Shown here in pieces: positions 9,021 to 17,739 of a stretch of 20,075 bases of DNA. The DNA is from Isoetes engelmannii. Lineage: Eukaryota > Streptophyta > Lycopodiopsida > Isoetales > Isoetaceae. Location of the stretch: the NCBI GenBank assembly GCA_011763485.2, contig JAANSK020290490.1:1-20075 (forward strand). The letters run 5' to 3'. Within the stretch, counting starts at the first letter, position 1; each line of letters starts with the position of its first letter. The position numbers were made by a program, and so were the translations under genes. The notes under the pieces are model-generated. The model did no database searches, was not told the DNA's origin, and was given only the letters and a program-made list of their open reading frames with translations.

Positions 9021-10354
9021 TCATTTCCCTAGGTCTTTTTTGAACAATAGGTGTAAACTCCGAGAAACTGACTGGTTTTTCATCCTCTCGATTACTTTCA
9101 AACTAGGATCATCTTTATTTTGTTCAAACAATATTGCCTTAGGATCAACAGTATATTGTCTGATGCCTTCCATCATATATTTTCTTGTAAGATGAAAAGT
9201 TATACTCTGTTGAATCATCAATTCCAAATTTGGGCCACTTGTGCAATTCATGAACATGGACCATTTGGACACAATAGAATCAGCAGGAAAAAACTTTTTT
9301 TGATTATTCATGACATATCATAGGATATGGACAAACAAGATAGTTCCTTTACGTATAGAAGAATTTCGATGATGTGGGCACTTAGCATATACTCTTTTCT
9401 AGTTTGGCCACCTGCGTTCATGTTCATTGGTGGCCCTACTTTTGCATTAGTGAGATCCCATTTGACATTTATCATCACTGGTTTTGATGGACACTTATTA
9501 GAATCAAACATGGCCAAACTAAATTTTTTGCTTGGAATGTCAACATCAATTCTGGATGCACAATTTCTAGCAAAATTTGAATACTTATATATGAGTTTAT
9601 CTATTGGTAGGGAATCCTCAATCCCTCCAAAATAGAAGTACGCATCCAAAGGTACCGGTGCTAACAAACTCCATGTATGCAATTCCCACATCTTGAACTT
9701 CTTTTCAGCCGACATAAGTTCAACCACCCTTCTGGGTACAATAGGAGTAGGAAATTTCCTAAAAAAACACTGTGGGATCATTTTGTTTTTCTACCATTTC
9801 ATTTATAGAATTGCTAGAAATGTTCTTGGCCTTATCATCCATAGCGATACCTCTCATTTTTGCATTCACCTCACCCGGTTTTAAATTCATTATACTAGAT
9901 GATGGAGCATTCACATGACTGGGAGTGAGATGATACTTTTCATCACTCGCAAGTCTGATGTCTCTATATTCACCTAGAACCTTCTTGCAAGTTTCTGATT
10001 CCATTTTGTCTGATTCTAGTAAACTGGCAATGTTAGGAATCATAAGATTTTTCAGTATCACTCGAGTATGTTACCACCTTTTCGAAAAGTATGAAATAGC
10101 TTGAACCAATAGGCGGTATCCAAGGTATTCAATGTAGAATGCCCGCACATGGGTCTACTTTCATTTAAGAGATTTAGTTCTCATTTAATGATGAAGACAT
10201 GGAATCCAGGAGCATCCTTCATCAATACCATTAGAGTTTGTATGATAAGAAATAGAGCCAAGAGTTGGTTCGTGTATCCTAGCTCTAGCAACTCAGGATC
10301 CCAAAAAGATTCCTCCTCCGATATATCAACCATAGAAGCATCATTTTCAGGAAT
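9021..10354 (-). pseudogene. Exon 2 N-terminal region of RT-gene copy B
   Basis: After the acceptor at 10355 the frame reads EELLELGYTNQ-like sequence (from DPELLELGYTNQLLALF) and NTLDTAYWFKLFHTFRKGGN. After a frameshift near 10065 it reads ESDKMESETCKKVLGEYRDI and SINEMVEKQNDPTVFF. After another shift near 9770 it reads RKFPTPIVPRRVVELMSAEK, PLDAYFYFGGIEDSLPIDK and GGQTRKEYMLSAHIIEIL to 9308. It continues at 9311-9021 with LTRKYMMEGIRQYTVDPKAI. One in-frame TGA lies near 10186. The portion above about 9350 also exists in copy A. I recognise no domain. It forms roughly the first third of the protein. Confidence 0.7.
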
Positions 10355-10419
10355 CTGTAGAGGCCATTATTTTATATTAGAAGCTCTTATCTTTTAAGAA
10401 ATAGCAACAAACAGACAAT

Positions 10420-12329
10420 GAATATCTAGCATAATAACAGGGGGTTTCTTTTATATTTTTATACGTTTTTTCACATGGCTTTTCTATGATTTCGTTGATG
10501 TATTCGTGCGGGTGTACTAATTAGTATTTCTAGAGTGCACCCTTTTTTGGGCCATTGATTTTTGTTGGCAGAAGAAATCCGACGGTTGTTGTTTTTTTCC
10601 ATGCATATGGTTGCAAGCATATTGCATGTGCTATATGCATGAATATTGCATGAGCTATGCATCGTACCAATACCTTTGCGTTTGTGAATTCTTGCTGTCA
10701 GAAGAAGGATATCGGAACTATACAGAGCTTTCTACAAAGGTATTAATTGCTTGGTTCTCTTTTGTATTCCTTTTTTATTTCTATAGCTGTTTTGGTTGGG
10801 TTCGTTTGGTTCTGGTTTGGTTTCTTTTTCCTGCTGCAAAGCCCTTTTTGAACTTACTCCGCTTCCTGCTTCCTCACTCCAAATCTATGCTTCCGTCCGG
10901 CATAAAGATCTTGGATCAAATATCTTTTTATTCTAACCCAAGTCTTGGGCCAAAAATCCATATCATGCTACGCTTCTACTCTCTATTAAAAACCGGATTT
11001 GAGATCAAGAAAACTCACTATTAAAACATACTGCTACATTCTCACGTCATTCCAATATCTAAAAAATAAAATATGTCTGTAAAAAGAAAAACAGATTGTT
11101 CTTGGGCTTCTTAGAGCTCTTCATGACGGAGCTCAAATCCTGTCACCATGTCGGATTTAGTCATTCCCATGTTGGATTCTAAATCGCTAAAATGATTGCT
11201 TGCATGAAAACAGGTATTGCCCTTCCTAAAAGGGCAAGACTGTGATCTGATCAGGATAATCGATAATCGATCCTAAAAGCGGATCCATGCCATACAGGTT
11301 CTAGCCTGGGTAAAAAATCAAGATGTGGAAAAGGAAAAATTTTGCTGGAGATTCTTGCCAACACAACTTCTGGCCACTTAGGTCAAACCTATTTTTGCTT
11401 TGGCTCGCAAATATGGTCAACCTAATACTCAGTCTCCGATTTATGGCTAACGGTATTGAATAGCACATAGCGGCTTAAGAGCTTCAGCCATGTACCATCA
11501 GTTCTGCATACCTACCAGTTCTACATGCTGCTTGCATTCTGCCTTATCGAACACATTGGCTCCACATGCTGATAACGTCCTCATATATCCACCATAACTA
11601 TCATACCATTACATTTACTTTTTAATTAAAACTTGTCTTTATTCACTTACCATTTATCTCACACTTGTTGTTTGAATTTTTTCGTGTGCATTAGATATGA
11701 GGAGAATGATATGAAGCCAACAAGGTGGAAGCTCTTCAATACGAACAGGAGTGGTGCAAGCACATTTGCAAACTTCTCTAGGTACTTTGACGAGCGCCAA
11801 CCTGTAAATGAAGACCCGGATGACTTGATAGAAGCGCATGTTGCAGATGTACTCCAGAACACCATCGTAATTGGAGACGAAATAAACATCACCAAGTGCA
11901 GCTCACCTTTTGTAGTAACGGCAACTCATCTTCTGTAGCAGAGTAATATTGGTGCACATTGAATGAATAAAAATGTATTATAGTATATATCAATGTCCAT
12001 TTAATTAAAAATTAATATTGCTAATAAAATTCTATTTTCGTACACCAGGCTTCCAAGGCCCCGAAGGGGGCAAAAAAAAAATTTCACAACACAAAACCAT
12101 TACTTTCTATGTGTTTAATTAAATTCCCCCTAAAACCCCCTTTGGTTTGGGTGCATATTCACACGGGGGGTGATGTAGGGCAGCGAGAGCCCCTTTTATA
12201 GCCCCTAAAACAGTATAATACATGTCTAAAATTAAGACCATTTAGTACATTGCCTAAAACCTTATAGTATTTTCCAAGCCTCGCTATACAGTATAGAAAA
12301 ACTTGTACGAGCATACCCCACAAACGAGG
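10420..12329. mobile_element. About 1.9-kb insertion in the intron, class unknown
   Basis: Copy A runs without a gap across this point, so the segment was inserted into copy B (or deleted from A). The left edge is near 10420 (CAGACAATGAATAT) and the right edge near 12329 (GAGGCCCGCAAGC). I see no convincing terminal inverted repeats, target-site duplication or poly(A) tail. The segment holds the plus-strand exon at 11690-11938, a possible small exon at 10699-10736 (AG before, GT after), an 8-bp hairpin TTGCCCTT/AAGGGCAA near 11216-11237 and otherwise AT-rich sequence. A transposon that has captured a gene piece would fit. Confidence 0.5.
11690..11938 (+). CDS. Clean terminal exon of an unidentified gene
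   Basis: A pyrimidine-rich tract and ATTAG acceptor end near 11691. The frame then stays open to the TAG at 11936-11938. The protein includes YEENDMKPTRWKLFNTNR, STFANFSRYFDERQPVNEDP and HVADVLQNTIVIGDEINIT. A possible poly(A) signal, AATAAA-like (GAATAAAAATG), lies near 11963. Unlike its surroundings it shows no stop or frameshift, which suggests it is younger or was recently functional. I do not recognise the family. It runs opposite to the RT gene that contains it. Upstream exons are not resolved; 10699-10736 is one candidate. Confidence 0.5.
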   Translation: MRYEENDMKPTRWKLFNTNRSGASTFANFSRYFDERQPVNEDPDDLIEAHVADVLQNTIVIGDEINITKCSSPFVVTATHLL

Positions 12330-13092
12330 CCCGCAAGCAATCTATCTGTCTATCTATGCTTTTAATAACCAAACCTTCTTTTGTTTTATGGGAATCTGTT
12401 TATGTGCTATTCTCAAAAAATCATAAACTATAGAGAAGATGACTCATCCAAATATTTGAAGGAATTATATAAAATAGAGATACATATCGTTTGAGTACAG
12501 TTAATAAACTAGCATTGATTAACCTTTCGATATAGTCTCAAGGGGGTAGAGCTCATACCTGCACCCATCCAAAACAACCAAGAATTAGAACCGTTAGTGC
12601 GTATGAGAAGTAGCAGTTATCATAGGTTAGGATAGAAGAAACCCCCCATGTTATAGGTGTTAAGAGAACTACACAATTAACCAGCTTAAATGTACTTTAA
12701 CATCTCTAACATCTACAAGAATGTTGTAAAGAAACTAAGCAAGAAACCTCTATATTCTCTAAGAAACCTAAGAAATATATTTCTCACTAATTCAACGTCA
12801 TGTTTTCGCTCCATTTTTTAATCATAAACGCTTACCTGGCTAGAAGATGTTATGGCATCATGTGCAGGATCCACGCCATCATTTTCCATATCCGCCATCT
12901 CTTTTGCTCGAAAGTAATAACATTCATAAATTTTAGATAGTATAGTATGGATTACTTAATTTGCTCAGAAAGCCGAAAACCATGGAATTGAAAAAACGTT
13001 GAACTATTTACTCCACGGGTTTTACACAAGCACAGTTACAGATCAATCTAGCTTATTTGTATAGTGCTTTCTAACTGATAGAACCAAATCCT
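12330..13092 (-). repeat. Copy B: 5' end of the RT gene (5' flank, exon 1, start of intron)
   Basis: It aligns with 4327-5075 along its length. Both copies stop matching after nearly the same bases (GATAGAAC[CT]AAATCC), at 13092 here and about 5075 in copy A. This makes that point the likely 5' terminus of the repeated unit, about 195 bp upstream of the start codon. Any promoter should lie in this flank; none is obvious. Confidence 0.75.
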
Positions 13093-13379
13093 AGAGATGT
13101 TGCTATGCATGTGGATGATGCCGACTTACATGACCCCTTGCCAAGGGCGGACATGGCAGTTAGGCTCTTGATGATCATATACACCATCCCACCCGCAGAA
13201 CAGATACCGTGGGGAAGATAGACAGGTTCATACTGAAACAGGAAGCACGGGCAAAGACTCAGACAACATACATGGCCTGACAATCAAATGGCAGACATTC
13301 TAACTTGGTAGCAAACCGCGCCTGTACGTCGGACCCAACAACCCGGACATCCGAGGAACATTGGCAATGAGTTTAGGCA

Positions 13380-14135
13380 ATGGCAGAAAGCAACACCGCT
13401 CGAGTCGTCAGTTTAGCAAAAGAGATCCAGAACTCAGTGCCCAAACATTTGCTGAAGCAACTGGCAGTGGAAAAGCAATGGGTGTCTATCCTAAAGACTT
13501 GTGATGCGCAGCTCGAAGATGGCCTCCGTCTACTACATTATGACAGACAAGAGGCTAGGGTCACACTTGCTGCCCTGAAGGCCCGTATCGACGGCCTTTT
13601 CTCCCACATGGAAGCTGTGGTCCAAGCCAGGGAAGATTTTGAGCAGGACACTCGGACCCGCCTGGCACAACTAAGCACGGAGCTCGAGCAGATGAAGGTG
13701 CTTGAAGCCAAGGTTGTTGGTCTGGCTGAGACCACTGCTGCTATGGGTGTAGAGTTGGTTTCCAAACTCCAGGGGTTGGAACATCGGATCACTAGGCAGG
13801 CCAGAGAAGTGCATAGCCTTCGGACCACAGTGGTTCAGCAGGGGAAGGGCCTCCAAGCTGAAGCTCATACCTTAATGAAACATTGTATACGCACATTGGG
13901 AAAACATAGCAGGCAACTGCAAGATCTCGATTCACAGATACATGAGATGAGGAGTACCAACCACCCTGCACCTCCAGCACCTCCAACGCCTCCAGCTCCA
14001 ATGCTCGCCCATCCACTTGATTTGTCGGCTGCGGATCGCCCAAGAGCGGCCACACATAGGCTGTACCCCCACCCCCTCCCCCCCTCCCCTCCCCTCCTCG
14101 AGGCATTCTTCATCCCCACGACCTATACCTCGTAA
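13380..14135 (+). CDS. LINE ORF1 N-terminal part: coiled-coil protein
   Basis: The 251-codon intact frame starts MAESNTARVVSLAKEIQ. Residues about 20-195 are heptad-rich and charged (AALKARIDGLFSHMEAVVQA, TRLAQLSTELEQMKVLEAK), as expected of a trimerising ORF1p coiled coil. A Pro/Ala-rich stretch (APPAPPTPPAP) follows near residues 198-210. The reading sense then passes by frameshift into an RNA-binding remnant downstream, so the stop at 14133-14135 is probably not the ancestral one. ORF1p would coat the LINE RNA. The first ATG of the frame is taken as start. Confidence 0.65.
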   Translation: MAESNTARVVSLAKEIQNSVPKHLLKQLAVEKQWVSILKTCDAQLEDGLRLLHYDRQEARVTLAALKARIDGLFSHMEAVVQAREDFEQDTRTRLAQLSTELEQMKVLEAKVVGLAETTAAMGVELVSKLQGLEHRITRQAREVHSLRTTVVQQGKGLQAEAHTLMKHCIRTLGKHSRQLQDLDSQIHEMRSTNHPAPPAPPTPPAPMLAHPLDLSAADRPRAATHRLYPHPLPPSPPLLEAFFIPTTYTS

Positions 14136-14189
14136 GTGATAGGGACCACCTGTTGAGACAACCAATGCTGCTCCAAGGACCGGTGAACA

Positions 14190-14811
14190 TCAGGAGCTCA
14201 GCCGAAGATGCCACAACGTGGTGGTGCATGGACTCCCGGACACTGTGGGAGAGCATCTCATTGAGTGCATCCAAGGTCCAGACACTGTGGGAGAGCATCT
14301 CATTGAGTGCATACAAGGTCAGGTCCTTTCCCGCATGACACTACAGACTCCATAATTGCTCATTGTCCGAGCAAGGTGGGTTGTTGCCTAATGCTACGAC
14401 CGCCTTTGTTACATTCACAGTGGCAGACACACGAGTACGAGATGCAATATTGAGCCAGAGCATGTAGTTGAAGGGGACCACCATCTATGTTGACTTGGAT
14501 CTCTCCCAGGCACAATAGGAGTTCCACCGACAAGAGTTGGCTCAGGTCAAGAACATCCGCCGTCAGGGTGGGGCCACCGGTCTGTGAGGGAGGCTGTGCA
14601 TTTTCCGTCCGGCCCCACCTAAGGTCGCAGATGTGATGCACCATGCTACTGCCACCACAAAACCTGCCACTCCTATTGCCACTCCAACGACTAATCCTGC
14701 TAGTGCTTCTGCTCCGCAAGTCCCCAAAGCCCATACTGCTTTTGCTACCTCAACTACTCCTGCTCATGCCATCGCCACTCCTCTTGCACTGACATCGAGC
14801 TCTGACAAGTA
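14190..14811 (+). pseudogene. LINE ORF1 C-terminal remnant (RRM-like, then Ala/Thr/Pro tail)
   Basis: CHNVVVHGLPDTVGEHLIEC near 14208-14270 resembles the first strand of the L1 ORF1p RRM (..N..I.G.PE). VDLDLSQAQ, a stop, then EFHRQELAQVKNIRRQGG lies near 14491-14575. A tail rich in Ala, Thr and Pro (ATATTKPATPIATPTTNPAS) runs to a stop near 14811, 17 bp before ORF2. Several stops and shifts are present. Confidence 0.5.
14239..14321 (+). repeat. 42-bp tandem duplication in ORF1
   Basis: The unit beginning GACACTGTGGGAGAGCATCT lies at 14239 and again at 14281, with one mismatch near the end of the second copy. The period is a multiple of three, so 14 residues are duplicated in frame (DTVGEHLIECIQGP). 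Confidence 0.9.
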
Positions 14812-14827
14812 GGAAATGTGCCTTTGA

Positions 14828-16820
14828 ATGGTGTCTTGGAATTGTCGAGGCTTCCCTTGGCAGAAAGAAGATAGTCCTAACTCCAATGCTGCAAATACGC
14901 ATCTGATTTTCTTGATGGAAACATGGGAACATGCAGGGTACAGGTTGCCAAACCTCCCAGGCTACTTGTATTGCTCAGTGTTTAATGAGTGCACATGCAA
15001 GCGTGGACATTTGGGGTTCACTTGCTACTACCTTGCAACTTTGGCTCAATCCATTTCCTTGGACAAAACAGACATGCATAACTGCTACTTTTGGGTACGA
15101 GTGCAACATGGCAGTGGCACTCCCTCTTCGTGGAAGCATGCTACTTTCGACATGCTGAGAGTAACTTCTACAACACCCACTAGAATGTGGATAAGCTGGA
15201 GCCTTATGTTGATCTATATGATGACATACATCGGCACAAACAATTGGGCAAGGTCCTACTGCTTGGAGATTTCAATGCACGCAGAGGGGCAGAGCAGGTA
15301 CCGAAATTAAGGCCCTTGGCAGAGGATGTGTTGTAGTTGAATCCCGTAGAAGTAGCTTGGCCAAGGGCACTAGATGACCAACATATTACATGCTATGGCA
15401 GGCAGTTGTTGCTGCTATGCAGTGTCTTTGAGTTGGTCGTCTGCAATGGGTGCCATCCTCCAGGCGGGTGTAGACAGGAGAACAAAGGGGGCAGCTCCAA
15501 TGTTGTGGAGTACATGCTAGTGAAGAAACAAGATCTGAATCTGATCACTCATTTTAGCATTGGCACAAACAGTCTGGACGAGGAGGTAGACTCAGACCAT
15601 CTACCCCTTTTCTTGCATATGGAGAGGCAAGCTGTTCGCGAGTCCATTAACCTGACATCCCGGGTGCTCCAGCTGCACCTGTATTATGACCATGTAGAGA
15701 CTTATGCCCAGGTGCTTGAGCATGACCTGGAAGGCATATTGTAGGTCCCCAGCAGGACAGCCCAGTTGACTCAGATGGTCATGACAGCTGCGGCCACGTG
15801 CTTTGGGAGAGGGCAATCGAGACGACCTTTAGAAGCTTCCACTTTTTCACGCAACCGTTGATTTGATGACGAATATAGAGAGTCAAAATGATGATTCTGA
15901 TGGGTCACTGATCCCACCCTTTGCCTGCAAGCCATTAGGCAACATCATGCCTTCTTCAAGCACAAGAAAGCTAGATACTTCGCAGAACATCAGCAGCAGA
16001 TGTATTATCTTCTAGAGCCATTACTTCAAGGCATTTTGGAGAAGGGTATTGAAAAAGCCTCCGCAACCTGCAGGGAATATCACCTCGGAGCACTGGATGC
16101 AATACTTGCATCAGCTCTACGACCCACTGGGTGGTCGGGCAACAGTACTCCCACAGACAGGCCTCACCCTAGTCATTATCGAGGGAGATGTTATAAGGGG
16201 CCTACAACACCACGCTAATGGGAAAGCAGCTAACATGGATGGCATGCAGACCCAGATTCCCAAATGGGCTAGGGCTCCAATGGTACCTGTTCTGACAACC
16301 TTCTTCAATAAAGCACTACAAGAGGGCTTCGTCCCATAGTAGACCACTCGCCGAGTTGTCCCCATATACAAGGCCGGTGACCCTCACTGTCCAGCCAACT
16401 ATCGCACCATCATGGCCAGCTCCCTTTTTGCAAAATCATTGGCCCTCATCCTTGAACAACGCATGCCAATATGGGCAGACGATGCAGAGGTATGTGCACT
16501 CACATAGGTAGGCTTTAGGTCTAGACACTCCACTATTGACCATATTTTCACTCTCAGAACCTGATTGAGGATAGCAGGAACCGCCGACAAGACTTGTACT
16601 GTTGCTTTGTGGATTTTGCAAAGGCTTTGCATACTGTACCTAGGGACAAATTGTGGGACAATTGGGCCAGCTGGGGACCTCAGTTGATTTGCAAAATGCC
16701 ATATACAGTATGCATGAGGTATGCTCAGCACATCTGGCACTATCAGGACAGATAGTGATCAGTAGTATTGGAGTGCGCCAGGGTTGCACCCTCTCCCTGA
16801 TGCTCTTTGGCCAGTACAGA
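14828..16820 (+). pseudogene. LINE ORF2: endonuclease and partial reverse transcriptase
   Basis: The endonuclease is visible in pieces: SWNCRGF near 14834, FLMETWEHAGYRLPNLPGY near 14913, LLLGDFNARRG near 15256-15290 after a frameshift, and VVEYMLVKKQDL then DSDHLPLF near 15505-15612. The RT follows after a decayed linker: NGKAANMDGMQTQIPKWARA near 16219, RVVPIYKAGDPHCPANYRTI near 16351, GFRSRHSTIDHIFTLR near 16512, motif A as CCFVDFAKALHTVPRDKLW (AFD changed to ALH) near 16600, and motif [17 protein letters not shown] near 16771-16818. Motif C is not found. Many stops (for example two at 16339-16344 region and one near 16507) and shifts show it is dead. Target-primed reverse transcription would be its ancestral role. 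Confidence 0.8.
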
Positions 16821-16859
16821 ATTGTACACGTCAACGACAACGATTCCCTAGGCGGCGAC

Positions 16860-17121
16860 TTTTGTTGCTTATGATACCAATAGCGATGGTACAAAAGCTC
16901 TTGTCGGAGAAGACCAATGCACTTCTTGGTCAGTCGCAGTCACGATGGGATGCCGAGGATGTGCGATTGGCAGCCCAGGATATGGAAAAGCATCAAGTAC
17001 AAGAGCAGGTTAGTCAATTGCAAAATGAAATTGGAAGTCTGAGACAAGAGCTTATGTCTATGAACACTGAATTGAAATTTGTGAAAGTAAAGTTGGGAAC
17101 AATGGAAAACCATGTAGAGCA
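16860..17121 (+). pseudogene. Coiled-coil coding scrap upstream of U6
   Basis: An open frame reads [20 protein letters not shown], then [20 protein letters not shown] and [17 protein letters not shown], up to the first base of the U6 copy. Leu and Ile recur at heptad spacing. It is not a continuation of the preceding LINE RT, whose motif C would be expected here. Its origin (gag-like protein, another ORF1 or a host gene) is unknown. Confidence 0.4.
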
Positions 17122-17139
17122 GTCCTTCGGGACATCCGA

Positions 17140-17171
<32 letters not shown>

Positions 17172-17222
17172 GGCCCCTGCACAAGGATGACACGCATAAA
17201 TCGAGAAATGGTCCAAATTTTT
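17122..17222 (+). ncRNA. U6: U6 snRNA copy (probable retropseudogene)
   Basis: It starts exactly at the U6 5' end (GTCCTTCGGGACATCC) and ends in TTTTT at 17218-17222. The ACAGAGA box (17154-17160), the AGC triad and the GATTAGCATGGCCCC block are intact, as are GATGACACGCATAAATC and GAAATGGTCCAAA. Compared with the plant U6 I know, one C and one G are missing from the 5' stem (one base pair lost, hairpin kept) and CTGCGCAAGG is CTGCACAAGG (A at 17181). The 100 bp upstream holds no TATA box at -30 and no plant USE (RTCCCACATCG), so it is probably not transcribed by its own promoter. A LINE follows directly. Confidence 0.85.
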
Positions 17223-17739
17223 CGGAGTGACAACCATGGCTGGCCTAGGCGGTGGCGGATGGGTGCTGTAAGCGCCCAACAGACTTCGACCAGGGCGATC
17301 TCGGAGAGGAGCTATGGCCCCAGCTAAACAAGTGAGGAGCCTCGGCCTGCTGTGGATACAATTAGCCTAGGGTTGAAACCCCGGGATCTGGCTAGGAGGA
17401 AGGGTCTGATGGAAGGGATTGCATCTGAAGAACAAGGGTTTGGATGAGGAAATCGGCCTGCAGGGTGGCCGTGGCTTGGTAAATCCGGACTGCAGTGAGA
17501 TGGAAGGGGTGGAGGCGAGGCCCAGGGATCGGAAACACACAGTTGCAGCCGGTCTGATGAGATGAATACCGGTTTGGGTGCGCACAGTGAGGCTATGGAT
17601 GGGATTGAACTCGCCATGGAGGATAGGAGACGTCTTCTGACCGAGATGCGGGGGATTCTGGATTCACCTTCTCTTGAAAGGTATGCGGACTCCTCCCAAT
17701 CTAATTTGAATCCAGTCGAGTGTTCTGACCACCCCGGCT

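Larger units (their letters stand above)
10355..12835 (-). other. Intron 1 of RT-gene copy B, enlarged by an insertion
   Basis: The donor is CAG|GTAAGCG at 12835 and the acceptor is CTACAG|ATT at 10355. Sequence matching the copy A intron is found only at both ends (10355-10420 and 12330-12835). The middle is inserted DNA. Confidence 0.65.
5780..12898 (-). pseudogene. Copy B: long intron-containing reverse transcriptase gene, decayed and split by insertions
   Basis: Exon 1 is complement(12836..12898), 21 codons, reading MADMENDGVDPAHDA and ending on CAG before GTAAGCG. Exon 2 starts at 10354 with IPENDASMVDISEEESFWD. It runs through a long N-terminal region (10354-9021, then about 8500-7810) and an RT domain (7808-5780), to a stop at 5780-5782. 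Inserted sequence accounts for 10420-12329 (in the intron), 8522-9010 and 6089-6391. With these set aside the coding part is about 3.8 kb, so roughly 1,250 codons, with several stops and frameshifts. RT family, introns and head-to-tail partial copies together recall Penelope-like elements, in which introns are known. A decayed domesticated RT gene is the alternative. No GIY-YIG endonuclease motif was seen. Confidence 0.7.
13093..16820 (+). mobile_element. Decayed LINE with ORF1 and ORF2, 3' end missing
   Basis: The element begins where copy B homology ends. It holds a leader (13093-13379), a coiled-coil ORF1 with an RNA-binding remnant (13380-14811) and an ORF2 with endonuclease and RT (14828-16820). 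It is cut off after RT motif B. Motif C, the thumb, any Cys-rich tail and the 3' UTR are absent. Losing the 3' end is unusual for a LINE, because insertion normally truncates the 5' end. Later deletion or recombination is therefore likely. The leader's plus strand is partly open (DLHDPLPRADMAVRLLMIIY near 13117-13190) but broken by stops. Confidence 0.75.

Noticed and set aside
12050-12080. GCCCC/GGGGC hairpin as a terminator or Helitron end
   Set aside because: The stem is only five base pairs, no CTRR end follows at the right distance and no Rep/helicase sequence is present.
10436-12322. hAT-like terminal repeats CAGGGGGT...ACCCCACA around the intron insert
   Set aside because: Only about six bases match and the flanking 8-mers do not repeat.
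17122-17222. An active U6 snRNA gene
   Set aside because: No TATA box near -30 and no upstream sequence element, the upstream DNA is coding-like, and the 5' stem and the GCGCAAGG block differ from the conserved form.
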